Positions 18,062 through 25,858 of a DNA stretch of 62,720 nt are shown in pieces. The translations under genes and the position numbers were made by a program. Below the pieces are notes generated by a model. It did no database searches. It was given only the letters and a program-made list of their open reading frames with translations, and was not told the DNA's origin. Origin of the DNA: UBA8438 sp963934795 (GTDB lineage: Bacteria; Acidobacteriota; Vicinamibacteria; Vicinamibacterales; UBA8438); NCBI GenBank assembly GCA_963934795.1, contig CAWWAF010000008.1:1-62720 (forward strand). The letters are read 5' to 3'. The stretch's first letter is position 1. Each line of letters begins with the position of its first letter.

Positions 18062-18752
18062 ACGCTTGGTCCGAAACCCGCTGCAAGAGATCTGGCGAGT
18101 TATTCCGTGACGAGTTCACCGCCGTCGAGACCTCGTAGGCCGTAAGCCACTCCGACGGGCATGGGCGTAGGAGTGGAAGCATCCGTTCGGGCTCCTGCAC
18201 CTCTGGGTCGAGCCAATGCTCGACGTCCGGCCCATCAAGGATCACCGGCATCCGGTCATGAATGTCGGCCATAAAGGTGTTGGCCCACGTGGTCACGATG
18301 GAGAAGGAATGAACCGCCTCCGCCTCGGCGTCTGGCTGCCAGCGTTCCCACACACCTGCGACGGACATGGTCGGATTGTCGCGCAGGTGGATCGCGAAGG
18401 GACGCTTGGTCTTGCTCTCGCGCTTCCATTCGTAGAACCCGGACAGCGGCACGACGCACCGCCGCCGCTGGAAGGCCTCGGCGTAGCTCCGCTTTTCCAT
18501 GATCTCCTCGCCGCGCGCGTTGATCAGGGAGTATTTCGCCGCCGCCTTCACGCTCTTCGCCCAGACAGGCACCAGGCCCCACCGGAACCGGTCGACCGTG
18601 GGCTCGCCGTGCCGCACCACGACGACGGGAGAATGCTGGGTCGGCGTCATGTTGAAGTTCAGGCGCATCCAGTCGAGATTGGGGGGCCTCCCGTTCAGAT
18701 ATTGAATTACCAATTCCTCGTCGGTGTAGGTCTCGTAGGCGCGCCCGCACAT
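18060..18752 (-). CDS. SRAP family abasic-site protein (YedK/HMCES-like)
   Basis: A 230-aa SOS-response-associated peptidase-fold protein. The catalytic Cys2 follows directly after the initiator Met (MCGR), so the start is certain: the Cys must become the N-terminus after Met removal. Other active-site elements are INARGE, the Glu in GFYEW and the His in IHDRMPVIL. Family members form a thiazolidine crosslink with abasic sites in single-stranded DNA and shield them. A TACAAT hexamer ends exactly 6 nt before the ATG, which predicts a leaderless transcript. No LexA-type palindrome was recognised. It follows the YhaN-like gene by 41 bp in the same direction and may share its transcript. Confidence 0.95.
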   Translation of the reverse strand: MCGRAYETYTDEELVIQYLNGRPPNLDWMRLNFNMTPTQHSPVVVVRHGEPTVDRFRWGLVPVWAKSVKAAAKYSLINARGEEIMEKRSYAEAFQRRRCVVPLSGFYEWKRESKTKRPFAIHLRDNPTMSVAGVWERWQPDAEAEAVHSFSIVTTWANTFMADIHDRMPVILDGPDVEHWLDPEVQEPERMLPLLRPCPSEWLTAYEVSTAVNSSRNNSPDLLQRVSDQA

Positions 18753-18793
18753 CGGCCGATTGTATCTTGACTGGGCAGGCCGGACGGCTCTTG

Positions 18794-21700
18794 CTACGGC
18801 GCGGCTCGGAACGCGGACAGGTCGACAAGGGCGGAGTCAGGCGCGGCCGCTTTGAACAGATCGACGATCCACTGGTGGCAGGTCAGGACGAGCACTTGGT
18901 TCGTGCGGGATAGGTCGACGAAGGCGGTGGCCGCGCGGCGGGCGCGCTTGAGGTCGAAGTTCACGAGCACCTCGTCGACGATAACTGGCAGGCGCTCTGT
19001 TTCATTGCCCATGCTCTGAATGAGACCAAAGCGGAGGGCGAGGTAGAGCTGCTCGTAGGTCCCTCGGCTGAGCTGTTCGGGCGTCTTCCGCACACCGGTC
19101 TCGTCAATCACGGTGATCTCCTGCTCCCCCACCGTGACGTGCAGCTTCGGATATCTGCCACCGGTCAGGCCGTGAAAGAAGGTCTGCGCACGACGCACGA
19201 CGTCGGGCTGGCGGTGTTCTTCATACCGGTTGCGGGCTCGGACGAGCAGGGATCGCGCCACGACGTGCTTTGACCACTCAGCCGCGAGCACTCTCAGCTT
19301 CTCGACGAGCTCCTCGCGACGCCCCCGGAGCCGTGATGAGGCTTCGTCGCTGGAGAGTGCTTGCATCCGCTCCTGCAGGCGCCCGCGCTCTTCGGTCTGG
19401 TCGGTCGTGCGTTGCATCAGCTCCTCGAGCGTTGACTCGGCCCCCCGAAGCTCGTCGCCGATCTCTTCCTTCGTCGTCGACGCGAACGCGCTTCGCACGG
19501 CGTCGAGATCTCGCTCGCCGCCCCAGCTGGCGCGCAGGCTGGACAGATGCCGCTGGCGTGTCTCGTCGAGGCCCTGGCGTTCGAGCTGCCGCCGTGCACG
19601 CAGCCGAAACTCTTCGGGGTCGTCCGTCTCTGCGCGGGAGAGTAACTCGCGGAGGCGGTTGTCCTCGCTCGTCCGCCGGGCCGTGGCCTGCTTCAGGCTG
19701 GCGTCGCAATCCCCGGCGGCGTGCTCTGCTGCCGTATGGGCGGCCACTGCCTCACGAATCTGGTCGAATCGCTCAACGAGCCGATCGGCGGCCTGGGCGA
19801 CCGCCAGTGGGGCGTCATCGCCCGCGAGGTTCACGCCGGCATCACGGTGCGCATCGGCGACGTCCCTGACGTCGGCACCGTAGGTGTCGATGTCGTTCTG
19901 AATGGCTGCGATACGATCGCGCTTCTCGCTGACGGCACGGACCACGACGCGCGCGGTCTCGACACGCGAGAAGAGCTCGGGGACCGTGTCTGGGGCAAGC
20001 GTCTCCGGAAGACCGTGCTCACGAAGCCAGGTAGACCAGTCAGCTTCGGCCTTCGCGACCAGTTGTTGCTGCTCGTCTCGCTGGCGGACGGCGGCGTCCA
20101 CACGGTCCCGCAGTCGCACGGCGTCTTGCTCCGCGTCACGCCGCGAAGACTCGAGCCGTGCGCGGTCCCGGTGTCGCTCGGCTTCCTGTGCGAGTTCCGT
20201 CTCGACCTCATTCATCTGGTCATGTCCGGGGAGCTGATCGCGGTCCATGTCGAGGCCGAGCGGTCCGAGCGCGGCTACGAACGCCGTCCGTTGCTCGTCG
20301 GCACGGCGACGCGCCTCCTTCACTAGCCGGTCCACGGTCCGACCTCCCGTGTGGCCTGCGGTCGATGACGACGTGAGTGCGTACGCCACCACCGCCGCAG
20401 CCACGAGCGCGGCGCCGGCCATGAGCGTCGACATCTCGCGGTCCGAGGCGAGCCCAAATGCCAGCAGCAGCACGCCTAGGACGGCCAGCACGCCTGGCAC
20501 GGCAAGACGCCGCCTGGAAGCGGTCGGCCCGGACCCACCGCCCGTCTGCGCTTCAAGGTCACGGTGTCGCTGAGCAGCCTGGTCATATTCGACGAGACGG
20601 CTGCGCGCGGTTGGCAACGCCGAGCGCCGCGCCTTCAACAAATCAGGGGAAAGCTGGCCGGGCGTACCGGAGTCACACTTGGCCAGTCGTTCCCGTGCCT
20701 CCTCGACCCGCTGATCCGCGTCGTTGATGCTCTTGCTCGCCTGGTCTGCCTCGCGTGCCCCCTCTCGCAGGCCGTCACGTGGCGAGGCCAGCCTCGACTT
20801 CCACTGCGCGACTTCATCGCGGCGAGGAATGGAGGTATCGAACACCGCGAGCCGCGTCTCGTCCCATCCCGAGCCCAGCTCGTTCAGGGCGTGCGTCAGG
20901 TCGGTCTCGTCGGTGCGCAGCTCCGATTCACGCTTGGGAAAGTCGCGCACCGACGCGTCGAAGCCGCTACGTCCCCGGCGAATCGCCTCGACCGCCGCGG
21001 TGTCACCAAGCAGCGCCTTACCCTCGACCGGACGGTCCGCCAGTTCCCGGGCGCGCGTCAGCTTGTCGCGGGCCGCAGCCACCAGTTCGTCGGCTTCACG
21101 CCGCCGCGCCTCCAATTCGTCGAGCCTGACGATCGGGTCGTCGGGGAACCCGGTGCGGTCGGGAATCTCCGACAAACGCGCCTCGACATCGAGCAGCGCC
21201 ACCCACTCGTCCCACGTCCGCTGCCGCCGCCGACGCTCTTCCACGCGGGCGCGTGCCGCAACCACCTGGCTCTCAAGCTCCGTGGCCTCTTCCACCAGTT
21301 CGGCGCTGCGAGACATCGCGTCTCCATATTCCTGCGCCTGAGACTGGGCCTCGCGCAGCTTGCCCTCAACCTCCTGCAGCTCGGTCAGTACTTGGGCAAC
21401 CGGCTGCTTCGAACCTCGCGGCGCATAGATGTCGTCTGCGCGCTTCTTGAGCTGCCTGAGCGCCCGCGGCAGCCGCGCCGCGCCGGTGCCGGCGCTGTAG
21501 ATACGGCTGTTAATGCCGTTCTCTTCCTCCGACTCCAGTCGCTGCAAGTCGTCGAGGTCGAAGGCGAACACCGACGTGAAGGTCGACGCCGGGGCGTGCC
21601 CCAGCAGACGGGACAGCACGGAGTCGTGAACGGGTGAGCCGTCCGCGCCCGTGACCATCACCGGGCCGCCCTTCTTCCCGCGATGGCGTTCCACGGTAAA

Positions 21701-21943
21701 ACGCTCATCCGCGTCGGTGACCAGCTCGATGCGGCCACCGTGATTGCCGCCGGCACGCGGAGGAAAGTGGTCGGCGGCACCAAGCCGCGGGAATCCGAAC
21801 AACACCATCCGGATGAAGGCCAGCAGAGTGCTCTTTCCCGCCTCATTCGGACCGTAGAGGATCGTGACTGGCGTCTCGAACCGGGGCAGCGACGTCGCAC
21901 CGTGGTCACCGAAGCCGTCGATGTGAACGCGATCGATATTCAT
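18794..21943 (-). CDS. YhaN-like AAA ATPase (SbcC-related, coiled coil)
   Basis: A 1049-aa SMC/Rad50-like ATPase. Walker A is GPNEAGKST (about 31-39), long charged coiled-coil segments span roughly 170-460 and 540-900, and the C-terminal half-site has the signature LSRGTYEQLYLALRFG and Walker B VIVDEVLVNFD. Two hydrophobic helices at about 478-525 interrupt the coiled coil, as in B. subtilis YhaN, which suggests membrane attachment. The gene begins 15 bp after the YhaO-like nuclease stop, the same pairing as in yhaO-yhaN. Such pairs are thought to act as SbcCD/Mre11-Rad50-like DNA end or hairpin processing complexes. I call it YhaN-like and not SbcC because of the hydrophobic segment. Confidence 0.85.
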   Translation of the reverse strand: MNIDRVHIDGFGDHGATSLPRFETPVTILYGPNEAGKSTLLAFIRMVLFGFPRLGAADHFPPRAGGNHGGRIELVTDADERFTVERHRGKKGGPVMVTGADGSPVHDSVLSRLLGHAPASTFTSVFAFDLDDLQRLESEEENGINSRIYSAGTGAARLPRALRQLKKRADDIYAPRGSKQPVAQVLTELQEVEGKLREAQSQAQEYGDAMSRSAELVEEATELESQVVAARARVEERRRRQRTWDEWVALLDVEARLSEIPDRTGFPDDPIVRLDELEARRREADELVAAARDKLTRARELADRPVEGKALLGDTAAVEAIRRGRSGFDASVRDFPKRESELRTDETDLTHALNELGSGWDETRLAVFDTSIPRRDEVAQWKSRLASPRDGLREGAREADQASKSINDADQRVEEARERLAKCDSGTPGQLSPDLLKARRSALPTARSRLVEYDQAAQRHRDLEAQTGGGSGPTASRRRLAVPGVLAVLGVLLLAFGLASDREMSTLMAGAALVAAAVVAYALTSSSTAGHTGGRTVDRLVKEARRRADEQRTAFVAALGPLGLDMDRDQLPGHDQMNEVETELAQEAERHRDRARLESSRRDAEQDAVRLRDRVDAAVRQRDEQQQLVAKAEADWSTWLREHGLPETLAPDTVPELFSRVETARVVVRAVSEKRDRIAAIQNDIDTYGADVRDVADAHRDAGVNLAGDDAPLAVAQAADRLVERFDQIREAVAAHTAAEHAAGDCDASLKQATARRTSEDNRLRELLSRAETDDPEEFRLRARRQLERQGLDETRQRHLSSLRASWGGERDLDAVRSAFASTTKEEIGDELRGAESTLEELMQRTTDQTEERGRLQERMQALSSDEASSRLRGRREELVEKLRVLAAEWSKHVVARSLLVRARNRYEEHRQPDVVRRAQTFFHGLTGGRYPKLHVTVGEQEITVIDETGVRKTPEQLSRGTYEQLYLALRFGLIQSMGNETERLPVIVDEVLVNFDLKRARRAATAFVDLSRTNQVLVLTCHQWIVDLFKAAAPDSALVDLSAFRAAP

Positions 21944-21958
21944 GGCGTGGGACCGGGT

Positions 21959-23263
21959 CTAGCTGCCGGCCTCGTCGGCTTCGGCCACGCCTTCGGCGTC
22001 GTCTATGAGCAGACCGAGCGCGACTTCCTCGGCGGCCGCCACAAGGTCACGCATGTCGTCGGTCGCCGGCAGGCTGTTGCCGAGAAATTTGCGAGCCCGC
22101 GCGTTGTCGTAGAGTGGTGCCAGCTCCTCCTCCAGCTCGGCAACCAGGGCCCCGTCCGCCGACGCTGAATTGCTCAACGCCAGGAAATCGCCGATGAAGT
22201 CCTTGCTCTCGGCCAGCGCCGCCCGGTCGAGCCGGGACCTCGTCTCATTCAGGATTCCCCCACAGAATGCAAACGGCTCGCGACTGCCACACACCCCGTT
22301 GAGCTGGCTGATGAGGTCCTCGATGCTGCCCGAGCGGGCGAGCGACTCGTGGACCGGCCCGCGACCTTCGAGACGAACGCGATAGATCAGATGCCGGTCG
22401 TCCGCCTGGGTCACGAGGTCGTCAACGAGCGCCTCAAGACGACCAAACAGGGCGCCGTCGTCCTCGATGTCGTCAATCTGCAGATCCACCTGTTCCCAGC
22501 GCACGCTGTCTGTGGCGACGAACTCCGGTGACATCGTCACCTGGGCCCCTTGGTCATCGACCTCGACGAGGTAGACCCCGCGCGGCCCGCGCTCGTTCGG
22601 GTGACGCCCCTGCGTGTTGCCGGGATACGCCACCAGAGGCGACGCATCACGCAAGATGGCGCGGGTGTGCACGTGCCCCAGCGCCCAGTAGTCATAGCCG
22701 GTGGCAGCCAGTTCCTCGACGGTGCACGGCGCATAGGCTTCGTGGCCGGTGCTGGCCCCAACGTTGGCGTGGAGCATTCCAATCGTGACCCGACCGGGCT
22801 CGCGGACCGGAAATCCGGGTACCAGGCTGCTCCGCATCTCGCGTGTCGGGTAGCTGATGCCGCAGACGACAGGACCGGCGGACGATTGCGGGTCGACCGG
22901 CACCGCTTCTGCGTGCTCGCCGAACTGATACACGCTGGGCGGCATTTTCAAGCGCGCCCCCCAGCCGTCGAGCGGGTCGTGGTTACCGTGACAGATGAAC
23001 GCCCGGATGCCCCCCTCATGCAGCCGTTCGAGCCCCCGCACGAACTGGATTTGTGCCGCCAGGCTACGGTCGGCCCCATCGAAGACATCGCCGGCCACCA
23101 GCAGCGCATCCACCCGGCGGTCGACGCAGAGGTCGATCACCCGTTCGTACGCCTTGAACGTGGCGCGCCGCAGGACGTCCGCCACACGCGCCTCCGTCTC
23201 GCGGACGCCCTTGAACGGGCTGTCCAGGTGCAGATCAGCGGCGTGCACAAAACGAAACGTCAT
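21959..23263 (-). CDS. YhaO-like metallophosphoesterase exonuclease
   Basis: A 434-aa Mre11/SbcD-type phosphoesterase. Metal-binding motifs appear in order: AADLHLDSPF (7-16), LVAGDVFDGAD (about 52), CHGNHDP (about 85) and GHVHTRAIL (about 200). The C-terminal part is a helical capping region. A frame upstream opens at 23440, but the first 59 codons are non-conserved; the ATG at 23263 begins MTFRFVHAADLHLD, as the family does. A promoter with TTGCCA and TATGCT ends 6 nt before this ATG, so translation is probably leaderless. It is followed after 15 bp by the YhaN-like ATPase, its presumed partner. Confidence 0.88.
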   Translation of the reverse strand: MTFRFVHAADLHLDSPFKGVRETEARVADVLRRATFKAYERVIDLCVDRRVDALLVAGDVFDGADRSLAAQIQFVRGLERLHEGGIRAFICHGNHDPLDGWGARLKMPPSVYQFGEHAEAVPVDPQSSAGPVVCGISYPTREMRSSLVPGFPVREPGRVTIGMLHANVGASTGHEAYAPCTVEELAATGYDYWALGHVHTRAILRDASPLVAYPGNTQGRHPNERGPRGVYLVEVDDQGAQVTMSPEFVATDSVRWEQVDLQIDDIEDDGALFGRLEALVDDLVTQADDRHLIYRVRLEGRGPVHESLARSGSIEDLISQLNGVCGSREPFAFCGGILNETRSRLDRAALAESKDFIGDFLALSNSASADGALVAELEEELAPLYDNARARKFLGNSLPATDDMRDLVAAAEEVALGLLIDDAEGVAEADEAGS

Positions 23264-23269
23264 GTCGCG

Positions 23270-23297
23270 AGCATACCCTCTCCTCGCGGTCTGGCAA
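23270..23297 (-). promoter_or_regulatory. Leaderless-type promoter of the YhaO-like gene
   Basis: On the minus strand TTGCCA (23297-23292) and TATGCT (23275-23270) are 16 bp apart, and the -10 ends 6 nt before the ATG at 23263. Transcription would start at or next to the A of the start codon. Confidence 0.5.
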
Positions 23298-23749
23298 CCG
23301 TGGTAATGGCAGCGACATGACACCAACCCTCGAGATCGGTGCTCATGGTGGCCGTGAGGGTGTCGCCGAATGTCGTTCAGGAGGTTCGCTAGACCACCAC
23401 CACGAGGATTTAGACGTGTCGCAATGGTGTCGGGACACACTCATCGCCATGGGCGAGGTCCACGACGATCTCGTCCCGTCCGACTTCACGGTAACCAACA
23501 TCTTTGACCGGCTGTCCGAGGTGGGTGGCCTGTGGTCCGCCCTGCGAAGAGGTCCAACCGCGGACGTACGCGCGGTCCTGCATTACGCCGAACCGAGGTG
23601 AGGACCTGATACCTGCGGAACAACTGATGCGACTCGATGATATGATGCCGAGTCCTTTGGGAAGGACGGAAGTGCGGAGCGCGAACAGCGGTAGCACCGA
23701 CCCGCCCAATACTGAGGACGAACGTTATAAGTTGTTGCAAACACAATGT
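23298..23749. other. Gene-poor stretch before the tRNA-Arg pair
   Basis: An open frame of 94 codons (23317-23601, plus strand) is present, but it has no ribosome binding site and no family I recognise, so I do not call it. A TATAAG hexamer at 23726-23731 could be the -10 for the tRNA-Arg genes, giving a leader of about 12 nt. Nothing else is supported. Confidence 0.4.
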
Positions 23750-23826
23750 GCGCCTGTAGCTCAGCTGGATAGAGCGCCGGGCTTCGAACCCGTAGGTCGG
23801 GGGTTCAAATCCCTCCGGGCGCACCA
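23750..23826 (+). tRNA. tRNA-Arg (anticodon UCG)
   Basis: Cloverleaf with acceptor GCGCCTG pairing with CGGGCGC (one T-G), D arm GCTCAGCTGGATAGAGC, anticodon loop TTCGAAC giving UCG, T arm GGGTTCAAATCC and encoded CCA (23824-23826). It decodes CGA and probably other CGN codons. Confidence 0.96.
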
Positions 23827-23876
23827 TTTTCGCAGGACATTCCGACGGTCGGCGGGCGTGTTCTTGTCACCGTCAG

Positions 23877-23953
23877 GCGCCCGTAGCTCAGCTGGATAGA
23901 GCGTCCGCCTCCGAAGCGGAAGGTCGCAGGTTCGAATCCTGCCGGGCGCACCA
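23877..23953 (+). tRNA. tRNA-Arg (anticodon CCG)
   Basis: Cloverleaf with acceptor GCGCCCG pairing with CGGGCGC, anticodon loop TCCGAAG giving CCG, T arm GGTTCGAATCC, encoded CCA (23951-23953). It lies 50 bp after tRNA-Arg(UCG) and is likely co-transcribed with it. It decodes CGG. Three arginine tRNA genes occur in this window. Confidence 0.96.
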
Positions 23954-24026
23954 CCTTTTCCCCTACAAACACGGAGTTCTGGGATCCTTCTGGATACCAG
24001 ACCTGGATACACCTGGACATTTCGGG

Positions 24027-24058
24027 AGCGCGTAGGTTGCACGTGCAACTTACGCGCT
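24027..24058. repeat. 32-bp near-perfect palindrome
   Basis: Two 16-base arms (24027-24042 and 24043-24058) are reverse complements with a single mismatch that would still form G-U in RNA. The arm begins AGCGCGTAGGTTGCAC. There is no loop, so as DNA it is a symmetric protein-binding or cruciform-capable site; as RNA it could end the tRNA-Arg transcript, although no U-run follows. Confidence 0.85.
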
Positions 24059-24191
24059 GAATGCCTGCCCCAGCCGAATACGACACCAAGCCCTGCTCGT
24101 CCCGGGCTGTGGTTTGGCAATCCGGGGAACCTCTCAACTACGTGTCCGCAGCAGAGCACCCTTGATGTGATCGCGGCAAGCAAAGCCCAGG

Positions 24192-24229
24192 GGCGTCGCA
24201 GTCCCGCTCGACAATGCGGCTGCGACGCC
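24192..24229. repeat. Strong stem-loop (10-bp plus 4-bp stem)
   Basis: GGCGTCGCAG (24192-24201) pairs perfectly with CTGCGACGCC (24220-24229); inside, CCGC pairs with GCGG around an 8-nt loop, with a 2-nt bulge on the 5' side. No T-run follows on either strand, so a simple intrinsic terminator is unlikely. Confidence 0.75.
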
Positions 24230-24306
24230 ACCGAAACTCCCGCCGCAATAGAATCACCCCGCTAACCAATAGCGATTATCGTAGGGCCACGGAAGAAACA
24301 TTTTCA

Positions 24307-24721
24307 ATGAACTCGACAAAGGAAACGGCCGAACTGTTCTTCGACGCCTGCGAGACCGGCAAGGTGTGGGATGGGTGCCAGCAGTGATGTGAGACCGACG
24401 CGTCGTTCTCAGCCCAGTCCGGCGCGTGGGCGGACATCGAGACGCTGCAGTCGTACACCTACTGGATGAAGGGTCTGCTCACGCCTGTGCCCGATGGACG
24501 ATATGAGCTTCAGTCCTTCGCGGTGGACGAGGAGCGTCACAACGTGACGGCGTATGCGGTGTTCCGGGGTACGCACACGACGGAAGGTGGACCGGTGTCG
24601 CCGATCGGGAAGCAGGTAGAAGCGGACTACGTGTATGTGATGCAGTTCGAAGGCGACAAGATCCGCCATATGACGAAGATCTGACACGACGGCCAGCCTC
24701 CAGCAGCTCGGATGGAAGTGA
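24307..24721 (+). pseudogene. Broken NTF2/SnoaL-like domain gene
   Basis: The frame begins ATG at 24307 (MNSTKETAELFFDACETGKV), meets an in-frame TGA at 24385-24387 after codon 26, and continues in the same phase as CETDASFSAQSGAWADIETL and on through YELQSFAVDEERH to VMQFEGDKIRHMTKI. A second TGA follows at 24682-24684, where I recall relatives having Trp (KIWNDG). After a shift of frame the expected end LQQLGWK and a stop appear at 24698-24721. Two nonsense codons plus a frameshift argue for a decayed gene. The family is the small NTF2/SnoaL-like fold with unknown substrate. The remaining sequence is otherwise well preserved, so the loss looks recent. Confidence 0.7.
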
Positions 24722-24769
24722 TAGTCACCCGGCGCAGCGGACGCCGTGATCGGGGCGACCACTGGAGAC

Positions 24770-24887
24770 ATGTCCTGGGTGGGGCGTGGCGATCGGAATA
24801 TCGGTTGGCCTCGCCATTGGCGTCTACCTGGGAGCGAGGGTGTACGGTGGTTCACACCGCCTACAAGAAGGTGAGCGCCAACATTGA
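24770..24887 (+). pseudogene. Possible frameshifted small membrane protein gene
   Basis: An ATG at 24770 with a GGAG just before it starts MSWVG. If one G is removed from the run at 24781-24784, the frame continues as VAIGISVGLAIGVYLGARVY and stops at 24885-24887, giving a protein of about 38 aa with one clear transmembrane helix. As the sequence stands, the reading frame shifts after five codons. It is either a decayed small gene or a sequencing error in the G-run. The family resembles short Gly/Ala/Ile/Val-rich membrane peptides of unknown function. Confidence 0.35.
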
Positions 24888-24986
24888 CCTCATACGGACA
24901 CGCCCGTATGATCATGGCGGCTCGTACGCCGAGGTCCTGACGTCCACGCAGGACCTCCGCACGCTGGGTGCACCATCCCCCCTTGT

Positions 24987-25062
24987 GGGCCGCTAGCTCA
25001 ACTGGCAGAGCAGCAGACTCTTAATCTGCGGGTTTGGGGTTCGAGTCCCCGGCGGCTCACCA
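24987..25062 (+). tRNA. tRNA-Lys (anticodon CUU)
   Basis: Cloverleaf with acceptor GGGCCGC pairing with GCGGCTC (one G-T), D arm GCTCAACTGGCAGAGC, anticodon loop CTCTTAA giving CUU, T arm GGGTTCGAGTCC, encoded CCA (25060-25062). It decodes AAG. Confidence 0.95.
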
Positions 25063-25075
25063 CTTTTTACCAATA

Positions 25076-25106
25076 GAAACGGGCCTCTCCTCGCATGGCC
25101 CGTTTC
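25076..25106. repeat. 10-bp inverted repeat just after tRNA-Lys
   Basis: GAAACGGGCC (25076-25085) and GGCCCGTTTC (25097-25106) form a perfect 10-bp stem with an 11-nt loop, 13 bp after the tRNA. It may terminate the tRNA transcript, though no separate U-run follows. Two copies of GACACCC (25121 and 25133) follow at a 12-bp period. Confidence 0.6.
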
Positions 25107-25296
25107 ACCGGGCGGCGTTTGACACCCTAACTGACACCCACAGAATTCAGACTCAGCTCCGGTCGACCTACGAATCCCGTTCGGTCTGGTCACCACCGCG
25201 AACTGCTGGGCTGCTGAACTGCACGCGAAATATCTTTGGGGTTAGCGTCCGCAACGGACTAGAGGACGCCCGCGCGGAAGCGTGGCCCTGGACCAT

Positions 25297-25766
25297 TCAC
25301 TGTTGCGGTGGCTCAGCAGGAGTGCCCGCCATCAGCCCGCGCAGCTTCTCCAGTGCCGTCGAGAATGGGATGAACTCGTCGGCTTCAGGAGAGATCGTGA
25401 AACTGTAAGGGGAGATCGTCTTGAAAATTGCCTCAACCAGAGGCACCAGTCGATCCTGCGGAAACCCATCTTCTGACACCTGAACGACGACAGCGAACTT
25501 GCGATCCAAGTCGCGAGCGACAATGTCCGCGTTCTCCTCGACGAAGGGCCAGCTCGACTGGAAGTGCTCGCCCGTCGGATTCTGAGAAAATTGGAGTGGC
25601 GAGAGTCCTGAGCCAAGTCGCTTGGGATGCCGAATCGGTCAATCAGCACACCGAAGCAAGGTGACCAGAACGTGGATTGGACCGGCGTGCGGATCTCGCC
25701 ACTCTCGGCGAGAAGGGTGCACACGCGTGGCGACCTGATCCCGTCTAGCGAGACGGCGGCCTGCAC
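25297..25766 (-). pseudogene. Possible frameshifted gene, unknown function
   Basis: Two overlapping minus-strand frames look like parts of one protein. The upstream part ends in FGVLIDRFGIPSDLAQ; in the next frame the downstream part reads LSPLQFSQNPTGEHFQSSWP, then FVEENADIVARDLDRKFAVV, and ends GLMAGTPAEPPQQ at 25297. Joining them needs one shift at about 25600-25620. The downstream frame alone has only a TTG at 25509 as a start. I do not recognise the family. The alternatives are a real 70-aa gene from the TTG, or a chance frame; its place among other broken genes favours decay. Confidence 0.35.
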
Positions 25767-25858
25767 CGAGCCATCGGCCTCCTGTAAACTGGGGATCGCT
25801 CACCGTACGTCCTACCCCAGTCGGGGAACGCCACGCGAACGGAGCTCCAGGCACCTAG

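Larger units (their letters stand above)
23954..24306. other. Gap after tRNA-Arg(CCG): short repeats and two large inverted repeats
   Basis: No gene is supported. Just after the tRNA are short direct repeats (TGGATAC at 23991 and 24004, TGGACAT at 24014). Then come a 32-bp near-perfect palindrome and a strong hairpin, listed separately. The pattern is like the flank of a tRNA used as an integration site, but no integrase is visible. Confidence 0.5.
25063..25858. other. Gap between tRNA-Lys and aceE
   Basis: Apart from the inverted repeat and the broken minus-strand frame listed separately, I see no gene. TAAACT at 25785-25790, with CTGCAC 18 bp before it, is a weak candidate promoter for aceE. 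Confidence 0.35.

Noticed and set aside
442..18774. Shared 12-mer GTATCTTGACTG at 442-453 and 18763-18774.
   Set aside because: Matches of this length are expected many times by chance in 62 kb.
23317..23601. 94-codon plus-strand reading frame.
   Set aside because: No ribosome binding site, no family recognised, and the first half has an unusual composition. Not enough to call a gene.
24385..24411. Reading the first TGA of the NTF2-like gene as selenocysteine; a hairpin (24390-24411) starts 2 nt after it.
   Set aside because: The apical loop is about 11 nt from the TGA, closer than usual for a bacterial SECIS, and a second TGA plus a frameshift follow. No Sec machinery is in the window.
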